Positions 51,403 to 60,275 of a DNA stretch of 64,000 nucleotides are shown here, piece after piece. How positions within the stretch are numbered: the first letter of the stretch is position 1; the number at the start of each line of letters is the position of its first letter. The translations under genes were made by a program, and so were the position numbers. The stretch spans positions 25,636 through 89,635 of the forward strand of contig DATGKK010000145.1 in NCBI GenBank assembly GCA_035294725.1, given 5' to 3'. The DNA is from DATGKK01 sp035294725. Its GTDB lineage: Bacteria; Actinomycetota; Acidimicrobiia; Acidimicrobiales; Bog-793. Below the pieces are notes generated by a model. The model saw nothing but the letters and a program-made list of their open reading frames with translations, ran no database searches and had not been told where the DNA came from.

Positions 51403-52279
51403 AGTTCCGGAGCCCGAGCGCGAGGAACAACACGCAGAACGCGATCCACACCGGGTAGATCACGTACAGGTGGAGGTGCGAGAAGGGGGTGAAGGCGGCC
51501 CGCATCCCCTCGGTGATGTAGATGAGAGGGTTCACGAGCACGAGGACCTGCAGCCAGTGGAAGCTGCCGATCCGCACTGGTGCGAGCCGGGTCCACTGGT
51601 AGTAGGTGCCTCCGAGGAACGTGATCGGCAGGATGATGAACCCGAACATGAGCCCGATGTTGCGCGGTTCGAAGGCCGTGCCGAGCAGGAGGCCGAGGCA
51701 GGTGAAGCCGATGCAGGCCAGCGGCACGAGGGTGCAGATGATCGCCCAATGGAAGGTGAGGTGAGCCTCGACGCCACCGGCGTGCACCACGGCGGCGATC
51801 GGGAAGACGATGACGGCCGAGATGAGCCCCTGCGTGGCGCCCGACAGGATCTTCGCCACGGCGACGAGCCAGATCGGGCAGGGTGCCTGTACGCGATCCT
51901 CGATCTCGCGCGTGTAGCCGAACTCCTGGGCGAGCGCGAGAGCGACGGACTGGACTCCCTGGAACATGATCGAGATGGCGACGACGCCGGGCACGAGCAC
52001 CGTGGCGAACGCCGACTCCGCGGCGGACCGGTTCGGGCCGGCGCCGCCGATGCCCTGTCCGATCGTGGGGAAGACGTAGAGAAAGACGAACACGAGCAGG
52101 AACGGCTGGATGAGGGTCCGGAGGACGAACTCGAGGAAGTGCTTGCGCACGACGAGCAGGTCGCGCCGGACAAGGGCGGCGAGGGCGAGCCTGCTCGCTG
52201 CCGCCGTCGATCTGAGCGGTTTCACGGAGACCTGCGCGTGCAGCTCCGAGCGTGCGGTCTCGGCGGTCGCGGTCGCCAT
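51380..52279 (-). CDS. ABC-2 permease, DrrB type
   Basis: A 299-residue permease of the daunorubicin/lipid exporter DrrB group. From ATG 52279 a cytoplasmic N-terminus is followed by VRRDLLVVRKHFLEFVLRTLIQPFLLVFVFLYVF, then five further helices including SIMFQGVQSVALALAQEFGYTREIEDRVQAPCP, whose REIEDR motif is the ABC-2 coupling region, and a C-terminal AFTPFSHLHLYVIYPVWIAF. The ATG overlaps the ATPase stop as ATGA. Together they form an exporter for a hydrophobic drug or lipid. Confidence 0.88.
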   Translation of the reverse strand: MATATAETARSELHAQVSVKPLRSTAAASRLALAALVRRDLLVVRKHFLEFVLRTLIQPFLLVFVFLYVFPTIGQGIGGAGPNRSAAESAFATVLVPGVVAISIMFQGVQSVALALAQEFGYTREIEDRVQAPCPIWLVAVAKILSGATQGLISAVIVFPIAAVVHAGGVEAHLTFHWAIICTLVPLACIGFTCLGLLLGTAFEPRNIGLMFGFIILPITFLGGTYYQWTRLAPVRIGSFHWLQVLVLVNPLIYITEGMRAAFTPFSHLHLYVIYPVWIAFCVLFLALGLRNFRRKVLS

Positions 52280-53280
52280 CAGTCGCGCAGCTCCCTTCCG
52301 GTCAAGGTGATGAAGACGGTCTCGAGGGTGGTCTCGCTCACGGACAGATCCGCCACCTCGAAGCCGCCTGCCTCCGCCGCCTCGATGACCCGGGGCAGGA
52401 GGCGGTCCTGGTTGGCCACGCGCAGCTCGACGCCGCCGTCGACCTGCCGGGAGCCGCTCACGTTCCCGAGGTGGGCGGTGAGGTGCCGCTCGAGAGCCGC
52501 GGTGTCGGTGCCGCGGCGGGCGATGACGGTGAGCACCGTGTCCGCGTCGAGGCTCCGCTTCAGCTCGTCCGGGGTGCCGAGGGCGAGGATCCTGCCGTGG
52601 TCCATGATGGCCACGCGGTCGCAGAGGTGGTCGGCCTCCTCCATGTAGTGGGTGGTGAGGAGGATCGTCTGGCCTTCTCGGTTCAGCTCTCCCAGGATGT
52701 CCCAGAGGGCCAGGCGGCTTTGCGGGTCGAGCCCCGCCGTCGGCTCGTCCATCGACAGGACGGCGGGACGGTGCATGATCGCCCTTGCGACCATGAGCCG
52801 TTGCGCCATGCCGCCCGAGAGGGCGTAGACGGACGCCTTTGCCCACTTCGCGAGGTGAAACTGCTCGAGCAGCTCGGAGGCGAGGGTACGGGCCTGCTTC
52901 TTGGGGATGCCAAACAGCAGGCCGTGGTAGTAGAGGTTCTCCCACACGGTGAGCTGACGGTCGAGGGTGTTCTGCTGGGAGACGACGCCGATGAGCTGTT
53001 TCACGAGGGCGGGATGGGCGACCACGTCGATGCCCGAGATGTGGGCGCTGCCCTCGGTCGGGATCACACGTGTCGTGAGCATGCCCGCCGTCGTCGTCTT
53101 TCCGGCGCCGTTCGGCCCGAGCAGCCCGAAGATCTCCCCTGCCGCGACGTCAAGGTCGAGGCCGTCGACCGCCTTGAAGTCCGTGCCGGGGTAGACCTTC
53201 GTGAGCCCCCGCGTGCGGATGATCGGCTCCGCCTCGAGGGCGCTGGACCGTCGCGTCGACTCGCTGGTGGCCAGCTCCAT
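52279..53280 (-). CDS. ABC transporter ATP-binding protein, DrrA type
   Basis: A 333-residue exporter ATPase. Walker A is LGPNGAGKTTT, the signature is ALSGGMAQRLMVARAIM, Walker B is VLSMDEPTAGLD, and the switch histidine is in LTTHYMEEADHL. A C-terminal domain of about 90 residues (EVADLSVSETTLETVFITLTGRELRD) carries the DrrA-type regulatory motif that follows the ABC core. ATG 53280 (MELATSES) is preferred over an upstream start at 53316 because GACACT ends 6 nt upstream of it. It is the first gene of the pair and is followed by the permease. Confidence 0.9.
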   Translation of the reverse strand: MELATSESTRRSSALEAEPIIRTRGLTKVYPGTDFKAVDGLDLDVAAGEIFGLLGPNGAGKTTTAGMLTTRVIPTEGSAHISGIDVVAHPALVKQLIGVVSQQNTLDRQLTVWENLYYHGLLFGIPKKQARTLASELLEQFHLAKWAKASVYALSGGMAQRLMVARAIMHRPAVLSMDEPTAGLDPQSRLALWDILGELNREGQTILLTTHYMEEADHLCDRVAIMDHGRILALGTPDELKRSLDADTVLTVIARRGTDTAALERHLTAHLGNVSGSRQVDGGVELRVANQDRLLPRVIEAAEAGGFEVADLSVSETTLETVFITLTGRELRD

Positions 53281-53292
53281 CACGGCAGTGTC

Positions 53293-53676
53293 GTGTGCGC
53301 GACCGGCGGCGGTCAAGGCGCGACCACGCGAGAGCTCCGGTCTGCGCGGAGCACGGGCCAGCCCGCGTGTAATGGACCTCGGAGCGCGACTGGCAGGGGC
53401 GCCCCGCCCGCCGGTGCGCGAGTGCCGCCGCTAGGAGTACGTCGAGAGCAGGATCTGCGCAGGTCCCGAGCGCAAGGAGCGCAGAGTGCCGGTGAGGAGG
53501 CTCTTCGCGGCGAGGCTGCTTGTCTGGGTCGCCTGGTATCCCCTCGTGATCTCGGAGTAGGCACCTCCGGTTCGTCGATCGCCACAACTTTGCCCCGCTG
53601 GCTATGGCACAGCTAGAGAACGCCCGTTCGCAGGCGTGCCGCCAAGCCGTGCGACCGGGCGTGGTTGCCGCGGCCG
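53293..53676. other. Intergenic region with a possible gene remnant
   Basis: About 385 bp lie between the DrrA gene and the sugar-kinase gene. On the minus strand a frame ending at TAG 53431-53433 reads YSEITRGYQATQTSSLAAK and continues to LLSTYS, which looks more protein-like than its surroundings but has no start. I cannot assign it. No RNA structure was seen. Confidence 0.35.
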
Positions 53677-55254
53677 TCATGGCGGCGAGCTCCGGTTGAG
53701 GCGCGAGAACATCGAGCGCTGGGCCTTGTAGAGCTTCGGGAACTCGGCATATAGCCGGTCGTAGAGCTCGCGCCGAGACAGGTCCGGCTCGAAGACGTCC
53801 TCGACTCCGACGAGGCCGGCCACCTCACCGGGCGAGAAGGTGCCGAGCGACATCCCGGCGAAGATCGCAGCGCCACGGAGGTTCGAGTGAAGCGGCAGCG
53901 GGACGCGCTCGATGGTCCTACCCATCACGTCGGCGTGGATCTGGCACCACAGGTCGGACTGGGCGCCGCCGCCGATGATGCGGAGGGGTTCGAGACGGCG
54001 TCCCGCGAAGGACTCGACGGCGCCGTGCAGCCACCTGTTGTTGAGCGCCACGCCTTCGAGCACTGCACGGGCGAGAGCGCCCCGGTTGGTCGCGAGCGAG
54101 ACGTTGTGGAAGCCGCCGCGGGCGTTGCGGTCGTCGACGGGGGAGCGCTCCCCGTTCAGCCAGGGCGTGAAGATGACCTTCCCGGCCCCTGGCGGGGCGC
54201 TGGCGGCCTCCGCCACGACCTCGTCGTAGCTCGCTCCGGGGAAGGCGATGTCGCGGAGCCACTGGAGGCAGAGCCCGCCGGTCTCGTGGTTGTTCGCGAT
54301 GAGGTAGCCACCGGAGCCGAGCCCGGGTACCGAGACGATCGAATGGAGAGCGTCCGTCTTCTTGGAGGGCACCGGGGCACCGATCCACGCGCTCGTCGAG
54401 ATGGCGAGGTGGGTGTCGAAGTCGCGCACGGCTCCGGCTCCGCAGGCGGCGGAGTGGAGGTCGGGCGTGCCCGTCACCACTCGGACCCGTGCGCCGTCGG
54501 GCAGACCGAGCTCGGCAGCGACCTTCGGCTGCACGGTCCCGGTGACCGACCCGGTCGGCACGAGCGGCGGCAGCTTCGACTCGTCGACGCCGGCGAGCCT
54601 TACGAGCACCGGGTCGTAGGACATCTCGTGGAGGCGGCGGTTGTCCGTCAGCCACGCCGCCACCATCGAGGCGTGGGAGGCGGCCGCCTTCCCGGTGAAG
54701 CGCATCGAGAGGTAGTCGACCGGCTCGAGGTACCAGGTGGTCGCCGCCGCCACCTCGGGCCGGCCGTGCTGCAGATAGAGCATGTGCCCGATCGGATCGG
54801 CCCCGTTCGAGTTCGGTGCCCCGCCGCTGCGCCGTACCCACTGGATGGCCGGGCGGGGCGCGTAGCCGGCGACCGGTCCGCCGATCACCCTGCGTGACCA
54901 GGGCGCTCCTCTCGTGTCCATCCACAGCAGGCAGCCGGCCGTCGGGTTCCCGCTCGAGTCGACGGGAACCGTCGACGCCCACTGGCCCGTGCACGAGACC
55001 GCGACGACCTCGGTGGCGTCCACTCTCCTGCTCGCGAGCCCCCGGCGCGCCGCGTCGCGAACGAGCGACCACCACTGGACGGCGTCCTGCTCGGCGCCGC
55101 CGCCGGGTAGCCAGCGGGTCTCGACGAGCTGGTGCTCCTGCCAGAGGATCTCGCCGGAGAGACGGACGTAGCCGACCTTCGGCCCCCCGGTGCCGAGGTC
55201 GACGGCGAGGCAGACGTCGTGGGCGGAGGGCGCCGTCCCGGCTCGGGCGCTCAC
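53677..55254 (-). CDS. FGGY-family carbohydrate kinase (xylulokinase-like)
   Basis: A 525-residue sugar kinase of the FGGY family, which phosphorylates a ketose, polyol or related sugar with ATP. It has the N-terminal phosphate loop CLAVDLGTGGPKVGYV near residue 15, AVSCTGQWASTVPVD, the catalytic aspartate in VTGTPDLHSAACGAG, the ATP block GVALNNRWLHGAVESF and RIIGGGAQSDLWCQIHADVMG, and a C-terminal RXXXAxxxGMSLG-like motif (RGAAIFAGMSLG). The closest type by motif is xylulokinase. GTG 55254 overlaps the stop of the lyase-like gene as GTGA, so the two are coupled. No pentose isomerase or transporter is adjacent, which leaves the substrate open. Confidence 0.85.
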   Translation of the reverse strand: MSARAGTAPSAHDVCLAVDLGTGGPKVGYVRLSGEILWQEHQLVETRWLPGGGAEQDAVQWWSLVRDAARRGLASRRVDATEVVAVSCTGQWASTVPVDSSGNPTAGCLLWMDTRGAPWSRRVIGGPVAGYAPRPAIQWVRRSGGAPNSNGADPIGHMLYLQHGRPEVAAATTWYLEPVDYLSMRFTGKAAASHASMVAAWLTDNRRLHEMSYDPVLVRLAGVDESKLPPLVPTGSVTGTVQPKVAAELGLPDGARVRVVTGTPDLHSAACGAGAVRDFDTHLAISTSAWIGAPVPSKKTDALHSIVSVPGLGSGGYLIANNHETGGLCLQWLRDIAFPGASYDEVVAEAASAPPGAGKVIFTPWLNGERSPVDDRNARGGFHNVSLATNRGALARAVLEGVALNNRWLHGAVESFAGRRLEPLRIIGGGAQSDLWCQIHADVMGRTIERVPLPLHSNLRGAAIFAGMSLGTFSPGEVAGLVGVEDVFEPDLSRRELYDRLYAEFPKLYKAQRSMFSRLNRSSPP

Positions 55255-56654
55255 CTCCCGGCAGGCGGCACTGCCTGCTGGCGGTCCATCATGTCGGCCA
55301 TCACCGCCCTGATGAATTCATCCGCCTCGCCCGTCATGCCGCCGGCGACACCGCCGTAGATGGCGCCGCTCGCTGGCGGCTGGCCTGCCGCCTCCTGCTC
55401 GACCGCGTACGCGACGGCGTCGGCGAGGTCCTCCGAGAACCTCTCCACCACCCCCGGCTGAGTCTGCGGCCGGGTGACGGCCATGTGGAGGGCGTTCGGG
55501 TACTGCTGGCCGTTGAAGCGCCAGCCTCGCTTCCGCATGAAGTCGTTCACGTGGTACACGTCGAAGTCCTCGCTCGTGAACGAGAACAAGAACGTGGGGT
55601 TACCGATGATGCGGAGCTCGCGGTGGGAGCGCACGGCCTCCTGCATCGCCGAGGCCGTCTCGAAGATCTCGCGGGCGTAGCGCAGGTAACCGTCCCTGCC
55701 GAGCGAGACCATCGACGCCCACGTCGCAGCGAGGAGGCCGCCCGAGCGCGAGCCCTCCATGCCTGGAGAACAGTACTTGCCGCCGCTCCAGTCGGTGAGG
55801 AAGAAGTACTGCGCGTTGCGCAGGGCCTTGTCGCGAAACAGCAGGGTCGAGGAGCCCTTGAAGGCGTAGCCGTACTTGTGCGTGTCGGCCGAGATCGTGG
55901 TGACACCCGGCACTCGGAAGTCGAAGACCGGGATGTCGTAGCCGAGCTCCTGGCCGAAGGGGAGGATGAACCCGCCGAGGCAGCCGTCGACGTGAAGCCC
56001 GATGCCTCGATCGAGGGCGAGCTCGCCGAGCTCCGAGATCGGGTCGATCGTGCCGTAGCCGTAGTTGCACGCCGAGCCGATGACGGCGACGGTCTGGTCG
56101 TCGAGGAGCGCCCGGACCGCTTCGAGGTCGACCTGCGTCGTGACCGGGTCGACGGGCGCCCGGCGCAGCTCGACGCCGAACAGGTGGCACGCCTTGTCGA
56201 AGGCGGGATGGGCCGTCTCCGGCTTCACGACATTCGGCCGCGCCACCCCCCGGGTCTGGGCGGCATGGTCCCGATAGGCGAGGATCGCGTGGCAGATGCT
56301 GCCCGTGCCGCCGGTGGTGACGAGGCCGGCGGGGCTCGTGTCCTCCACGGCCTTCGCGTGGAACAGGTCGAGCGCCATGGCGATGATCTCACCTTCGAAG
56401 CGGGTCTGGCTGGGGCAGATGTCACGCTGGAGCGCGTTGACGTGCGCGAACAGCCCGAACGCCTCGTTGAGGAAAGCGTAGTGCTCGTGGTCCCCGCAGT
56501 ACATGGTGCCGGAGACCCGGCCCGATTCCCATGTCGCGTCCTCGGCACGGGCCATCTCGGCGAGCTCAGCCAGGATCTCCTCACGCGCCCGGCCGTGATC
56601 GGGGAGGGCGCGGGTGACGCCGTAGCGCTCGGCGTAGGGGTAGTCGTCGCTCAT
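55251..56654 (-). CDS. Sphingosine-1-phosphate lyase-like PLP enzyme
   Basis: A 467-residue fold-type I PLP enzyme of the group II decarboxylase family, most like sphingosine-1-phosphate lyase. Motifs include GTMYCGDHEHYAFLNEAFG, LVTTGGTGSICHAILAY, HVDGCLGGFILPF, and SADTHKYGYAFKGSS with the PLP lysine (near residue 258). QYFFLTDWSGGKYCSPGMEGSRSGG is the block shared with S1P lyases. No membrane helix, as in bacterial soluble forms. It precedes the sugar kinase with a 4-nt overlap, so a kinase and a phosphate-requiring lyase are co-expressed. Alternatives are glutamate- or tyrosine-decarboxylase activity. Confidence 0.83.
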   Translation of the reverse strand: MSDDYPYAERYGVTRALPDHGRAREEILAELAEMARAEDATWESGRVSGTMYCGDHEHYAFLNEAFGLFAHVNALQRDICPSQTRFEGEIIAMALDLFHAKAVEDTSPAGLVTTGGTGSICHAILAYRDHAAQTRGVARPNVVKPETAHPAFDKACHLFGVELRRAPVDPVTTQVDLEAVRALLDDQTVAVIGSACNYGYGTIDPISELGELALDRGIGLHVDGCLGGFILPFGQELGYDIPVFDFRVPGVTTISADTHKYGYAFKGSSTLLFRDKALRNAQYFFLTDWSGGKYCSPGMEGSRSGGLLAATWASMVSLGRDGYLRYAREIFETASAMQEAVRSHRELRIIGNPTFLFSFTSEDFDVYHVNDFMRKRGWRFNGQQYPNALHMAVTRPQTQPGVVERFSEDLADAVAYAVEQEAAGQPPASGAIYGGVAGGMTGEADEFIRAVMADMMDRQQAVPPAGR

Positions 56655-56749
56655 GGGCGGCAGTCAATCACCCTGCGCGCCGGGCCGGCCAGGCGCCTCC
56701 GCAGTAGCATTCGCCCCTCGCCGGCCAAGGCGCGCCGCGAGGTGAAAGG

Positions 56750-58813
56750 GTGCGAGACGTGGGCGTGGAGCGAGCAGCCCGCAGGCCAGAGCGTGCCCGC
56801 GGCGCTGCTACCGCTCGCCGCCTTGTCGTTCTCGTCCTGCTCGCGGCGGCTCTTGTGGTGCCGGACGCCGGCTCGGCTGCGGCCACCAGCAGCTCCCCAC
56901 GCCCGCACTGGCGCATGGTCGACTCGTACCCGGCCCCGGAGAGCGCCCTCTCGGCTCTTTCCTGCACTGCGTCAGGCAGCTGCGAGGCGCTCGGCTCCTC
57001 CGGGCTTGTCAGCTCCGATGGGGGGCTCACGTGGCGCGGCCAACGAGGGCCAGTCGCGATCGGCGCTGTGGCCGGCCTCTCCTGCCCGACGGCCCAGGTC
57101 TGCTTCGCCGTCGGTTACAACGGCGCCATCGCGCGCACGTCGGACGGGGGCAGCACCTGGCGGCTCGAGGTCACGCCCCCCGGCGTGCTCAGCCTGGCCG
57201 GAGTCGCCTGCGCGTCGAGCGAGGTATGCGTGGCCGGCGGCGCCACGATCACCTCCGGCGCCATGGTCAGCACCACCGACGGCGGCCGCTCGTGGACGAG
57301 CGACCCCCTCCCGCTCGGGCTGAGGTGGGTCGACGCCGTGGCGTGCCCATCTGCGAGCGCCTGTGTCGCCGCCGCTCAGGGCCTTGCGCACCCGCTCTCG
57401 CTCACCACGACCGACGGCGGCGACTCGTGGCGCAAGCACCCTGTGGTTGTCGCCGCAGCCGCCCTTGGCGGCGTCGCCTGCTCCAGTCGCCTCGCCTGCC
57501 AGGTGGTGGGCTCCAGCAGGACCGGGGGAGCGCTCGCCGCCGGCTCGACCGACGGCGGTCTGACATGGTCGGTCGAGGCCACGCCGCCTTCGGCCGGCCC
57601 CCTCGGCCAGGTTGCCTGCACCGCGTCCGGGGGTTGCGTCGCCTCGGAGCTCGGCGTCGTCGCCCCGGCAGCAGCCGGGAGGGGCTCGGCCACGACGAGC
57701 GCGGTCGTCTCGACCTCGGGCGGGGGCGGCAGATGGTCGTTCGCTGTGTTGCCGCCGATCGTGGGCGCCGTCAATGCGGTGGCGTGCCTCCCGTCCGCCG
57801 GTTGCCTCGCGGCGGGCCAGAGCTCGGTGAACAGCGCTGCTCTCATCGCCAGCGCCGAGGTGCCCTCGGGCACGTGGACCCTGCGGACCACCCCGAGCGG
57901 GTTGTTCGAGCTCGATACCGCGGCCTGCCCGTCACCGGCATCGTGCCTCGTGCTCGGGTCGACCTCGAAGGGACGGCCTGCCCTGCTGCGCAGCGCCCGC
58001 GACGGCGCCTTCGTGCTCTCGGGGCCACCGCGACCCGACATCGTGGGGGCGAACCTCGTGTGCCCGAGCGCGTCGACCTGCATCGCCACCGGGTCGCGGC
58101 CCTACGGCGGCAACGTCGTCGTTCGCTCGACTGACGGCGGCCGCCGCTGGAGCCGCGTCCCGCTCACTGACTCGAGCGGGACGGTCTTCGCCGTCTCCTG
58201 CGGGACCGCCACGTCGTGCCTGATGCTCGGTGAGCGCGGCCCGCTCGGCCGCCCCGAGCTGTTCGCCTCGAGCGACGGGGGCGCTGGCTGGCGGCCGGAG
58301 CGCCTGCCGCCCGGTCTCGGAGTGCTCTCCGCCATCGAGTGCGCCGGCCAGCTCTGCGTCGGATCGGGTTACGCGCCCTCGACGGGTGACCCTGAGATGA
58401 TCCGGAGCACGGACGGGGGCGAACGCTGGTCTCGGGTGCAGCTTCCTGCCCGGGACGGACCGCTCGGCTCGGGCTCGTGTGGCTCGGCGCTCAGCTGTGT
58501 CGTGATCGCCGGGCAGACGGCGATCCTGCGCACCGTCGACGGCGGCCGCAGCTGGCATCTCGTGCCCATCCCGGCGACGGCGTGGCTGAGCTCGGTCGAC
58601 TGCTGGTCAGCCACCGGCTGCGACCTCGAGGGTGAGACCGTGCTTGGGTCGACCTTCGTCGTCCGGACCCCTGACGGCGGCCGCTCCTGGTACGCCGAGA
58701 GCTTCCCCCGCGGCGTCGTCCCGTCCGCGCTCGCCTGCCGCTCGCCTGCCGGCGACTGCCTTGCCGTCGGCTCCGACGCCGTCGGGCGCCTCGTCGTGCT
58801 CGCCTACCGCTGA
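56750..58813 (+). CDS. Secreted Ycf48/BNR-like beta-propeller protein
   Basis: A 687-residue exported protein. The N-terminus has Arg-rich residues and a hydrophobic core (LVVLVLLAAALVVPDAGSA) with a signal-peptidase site near residue 46. The rest is repeats of 45-50 residues with the Ycf48/photosystem-assembly-like motif SxDGGxTWR (SSDGGLTWR, TSDGGSTWR, TTDGGRSWT, STDGGRRWS, TVDGGRSWH), each opened by a Cys pair such as LSCPTAQVCFAVG. About 12-13 units would form one or two propellers. Photosynthesis is not implied; such proteins are often surface-exposed. GTG 56750 follows a GAGGTGA ribosome-binding site. It overlaps the P-loop kinase gene by 10 bp at the 3' end. Confidence 0.82.
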   Translation: MRDVGVERAARRPERARGAATARRLVVLVLLAAALVVPDAGSAAATSSSPRPHWRMVDSYPAPESALSALSCTASGSCEALGSSGLVSSDGGLTWRGQRGPVAIGAVAGLSCPTAQVCFAVGYNGAIARTSDGGSTWRLEVTPPGVLSLAGVACASSEVCVAGGATITSGAMVSTTDGGRSWTSDPLPLGLRWVDAVACPSASACVAAAQGLAHPLSLTTTDGGDSWRKHPVVVAAAALGGVACSSRLACQVVGSSRTGGALAAGSTDGGLTWSVEATPPSAGPLGQVACTASGGCVASELGVVAPAAAGRGSATTSAVVSTSGGGGRWSFAVLPPIVGAVNAVACLPSAGCLAAGQSSVNSAALIASAEVPSGTWTLRTTPSGLFELDTAACPSPASCLVLGSTSKGRPALLRSARDGAFVLSGPPRPDIVGANLVCPSASTCIATGSRPYGGNVVVRSTDGGRRWSRVPLTDSSGTVFAVSCGTATSCLMLGERGPLGRPELFASSDGGAGWRPERLPPGLGVLSAIECAGQLCVGSGYAPSTGDPEMIRSTDGGERWSRVQLPARDGPLGSGSCGSALSCVVIAGQTAILRTVDGGRSWHLVPIPATAWLSSVDCWSATGCDLEGETVLGSTFVVRTPDGGRSWYAESFPRGVVPSALACRSPAGDCLAVGSDAVGRLVVLAYR

Positions 58814-59409
58814 GGCGAGTGGCCCACCTCGTAGGTGAAACGGCCGGAGCTGGCTCCGTCGAGGACGAGGTCGACGACCTCTCGGGGATCCTCGGGCGGG
58901 TCGATCACGCGGTGGCGGGGGTCGATCTCGGAGCGGGCGAACTGCGCGTGCAGGTCGCGGGTGGCCTGCTCGTTGCGAAAGCCGTGGTTGAGGCGGTCGT
59001 GCACTTGGCGCACGCAGCGCTCTAGCGACGGCAGGAGGATGGCATAGCCAAGGCGGTCGAGCCCCGTCGCGCGCGCGAAGGCCTCGAGGTACCAGGGCCC
59101 GACGACGCCGTCGTAGACCGTGGCGTACCCTCCCCGTGCGAACAGGCCGGCGCACGTGGCGGCCGCCTCGATCACGACGTCGTTCTGGAGCTCGGAGCCG
59201 GGATTCCAGGGCTCGATCGCCCCCCGCACGAGGCAGGAGAAGAAGTCGTCTCCCGACACGATCGCGCTCCGCACCCGCTCGCCTCCGAGCCGGTCGTCGC
59301 AGGCCAGCAGCCGCGCAGTGGTGCTCTTCCCGGCTCCCGGCGGCCCGGTCACAACGAGGAGACTGCCCACCGGCGGAACGCTAACGGGCCTGCCCCGGGG
59401 CGAAGCCAT
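58804..59409 (-). CDS. P-loop kinase-like ATP-binding protein
   Basis: A 201-residue AAA-type nucleotide-binding protein. The Walker A motif VVTGPPGAGKSTTARLL lies near residues 18-35, DDFF follows at about 62 and a YDGVVGPWYLEAF segment near 105. The C-terminal HRVIDPPEDPREVVDLVLDG is typical of small-molecule kinases related to chloramphenicol phosphotransferase and gluconate kinase. Substrate is unknown. ATG 59409 is used; the P-loop would still be near the N-terminus with a later start. It converges on the propeller gene. Confidence 0.72.
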   Translation of the reverse strand: MASPRGRPVSVPPVGSLLVVTGPPGAGKSTTARLLACDDRLGGERVRSAIVSGDDFFSCLVRGAIEPWNPGSELQNDVVIEAAATCAGLFARGGYATVYDGVVGPWYLEAFARATGLDRLGYAILLPSLERCVRQVHDRLNHGFRNEQATRDLHAQFARSEIDPRHRVIDPPEDPREVVDLVLDGASSGRFTYEVGHSPQR

Positions 59410-59450
59410 TGGCTGTGAAGCCTGTTAGCGGCGCGTTCCTGCCGAGGTCC

Positions 59451-60206
59451 CTACTCCGGGGGAGCGGTGAGCTCTATGCGGTCGTAATCGTCGGGTACGA
59501 GGATCCCCGGCAGCATCCCCGGCTCTACGTCGCCGCCCCGATGGGTGACGACGAGGCGGGTCCCGGGGTGGTGGCTCGCGAGCGAGCGCACTGCCTCGAC
59601 GTCCATGTGGGTGGGTGACGGGTGCGCGCCGTTGCACTCGAGCACGAGGGTCTGGCTCGAGGCCGCGATCGCCTCGAGGCCGGCGCAGGGATGGGTGTCC
59701 CCTGAGTACCCGAGCCGGTGCCCGCCGACCTCGATCACGTAGCCGAAGCAGGTCAGGCGCGTGACGTGCTCCACGACATGGGCCGTGAGGTGGGCGCCGC
59801 CGAGGAGCTGGAGTGGCGCGCCCGGCTGTGGCGTGAGGTAGTCGATGGAGAGGCGCTCGTGGGCTTGAGCGCTCACTTCCTCGACGGCCCCGAGGCGCAT
59901 CATCGAGGCGAGGAACTCCTCGACGCCCGGCGGTCCGATCACGCTGAGCGGATGGGTGCGCCCCCGGTTCATCGCCTCGAACACGAGGAATGGCCAGCCG
60001 AAGGTGTGATCAGGGTGGAAATGCGAGATCACGACGGCGTCGAGCTGTTCGATCGCGAAGCCTGCCCGGCGCAGGTTGGGCAGTGCCGTCGGGGACGGCT
60101 CGACGAGCAGCGTCAGCTCGGGTGCCTGGACGACGAAGCTGTTCCAGTACCGCCCGGGTGCCTCGAAGTTGCCGGTTCCAAGGAAGGTGACGGTGACGGG
60201 AGGCAC
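59451..60206 (-). CDS. RNase Z-like metallo-beta-lactamase-fold hydrolase
   Basis: A 251-residue MBL-fold protein of the RNase Z/arylsulfatase-like branch. The N-terminus VTVTFLGTGNF is typical, the metal motif is ISHFHPDHTFGWP near residue 60, and later ligands are in VEHVTRL, YSGDTHPC and VTHRGGD. The His-X-His-X-Asp-His set is complete. The RNase Z exosite arm is not evident, so tRNA processing is unproven and a small-molecule ester or cyclic-nucleotide substrate is possible. GTG 60206 lies 6 nt after TAGGGT, and the start fits the family. Confidence 0.8.
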   Translation of the reverse strand: MPPVTVTFLGTGNFEAPGRYWNSFVVQAPELTLLVEPSPTALPNLRRAGFAIEQLDAVVISHFHPDHTFGWPFLVFEAMNRGRTHPLSVIGPPGVEEFLASMMRLGAVEEVSAQAHERLSIDYLTPQPGAPLQLLGGAHLTAHVVEHVTRLTCFGYVIEVGGHRLGYSGDTHPCAGLEAIAASSQTLVLECNGAHPSPTHMDVEAVRSLASHHPGTRLVVTHRGGDVEPGMLPGILVPDDYDRIELTAPPE

Positions 60207-60212
60207 TCGGTC

Positions 60213-60218
60213 ACCCTA
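60213..60218 (-). promoter_or_regulatory. -10 hexamer TAGGGT, leaderless
   Basis: TAGGGT ends 6 nt before GTG 60206 of the RNase Z-like gene. Confidence 0.55.
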
Positions 60219-60275
60219 GACGACCCCGTCGCAGCCGGACCCTTTGCACAAGACCGTGGGCCGCGCCGGGTCGCG

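Noticed and set aside
54816..57323. An 835-codon plus-strand frame over the kinase/lyase pair
   Set aside because: Arg/Pro-rich shadow of two minus-strand enzymes with complete motifs.
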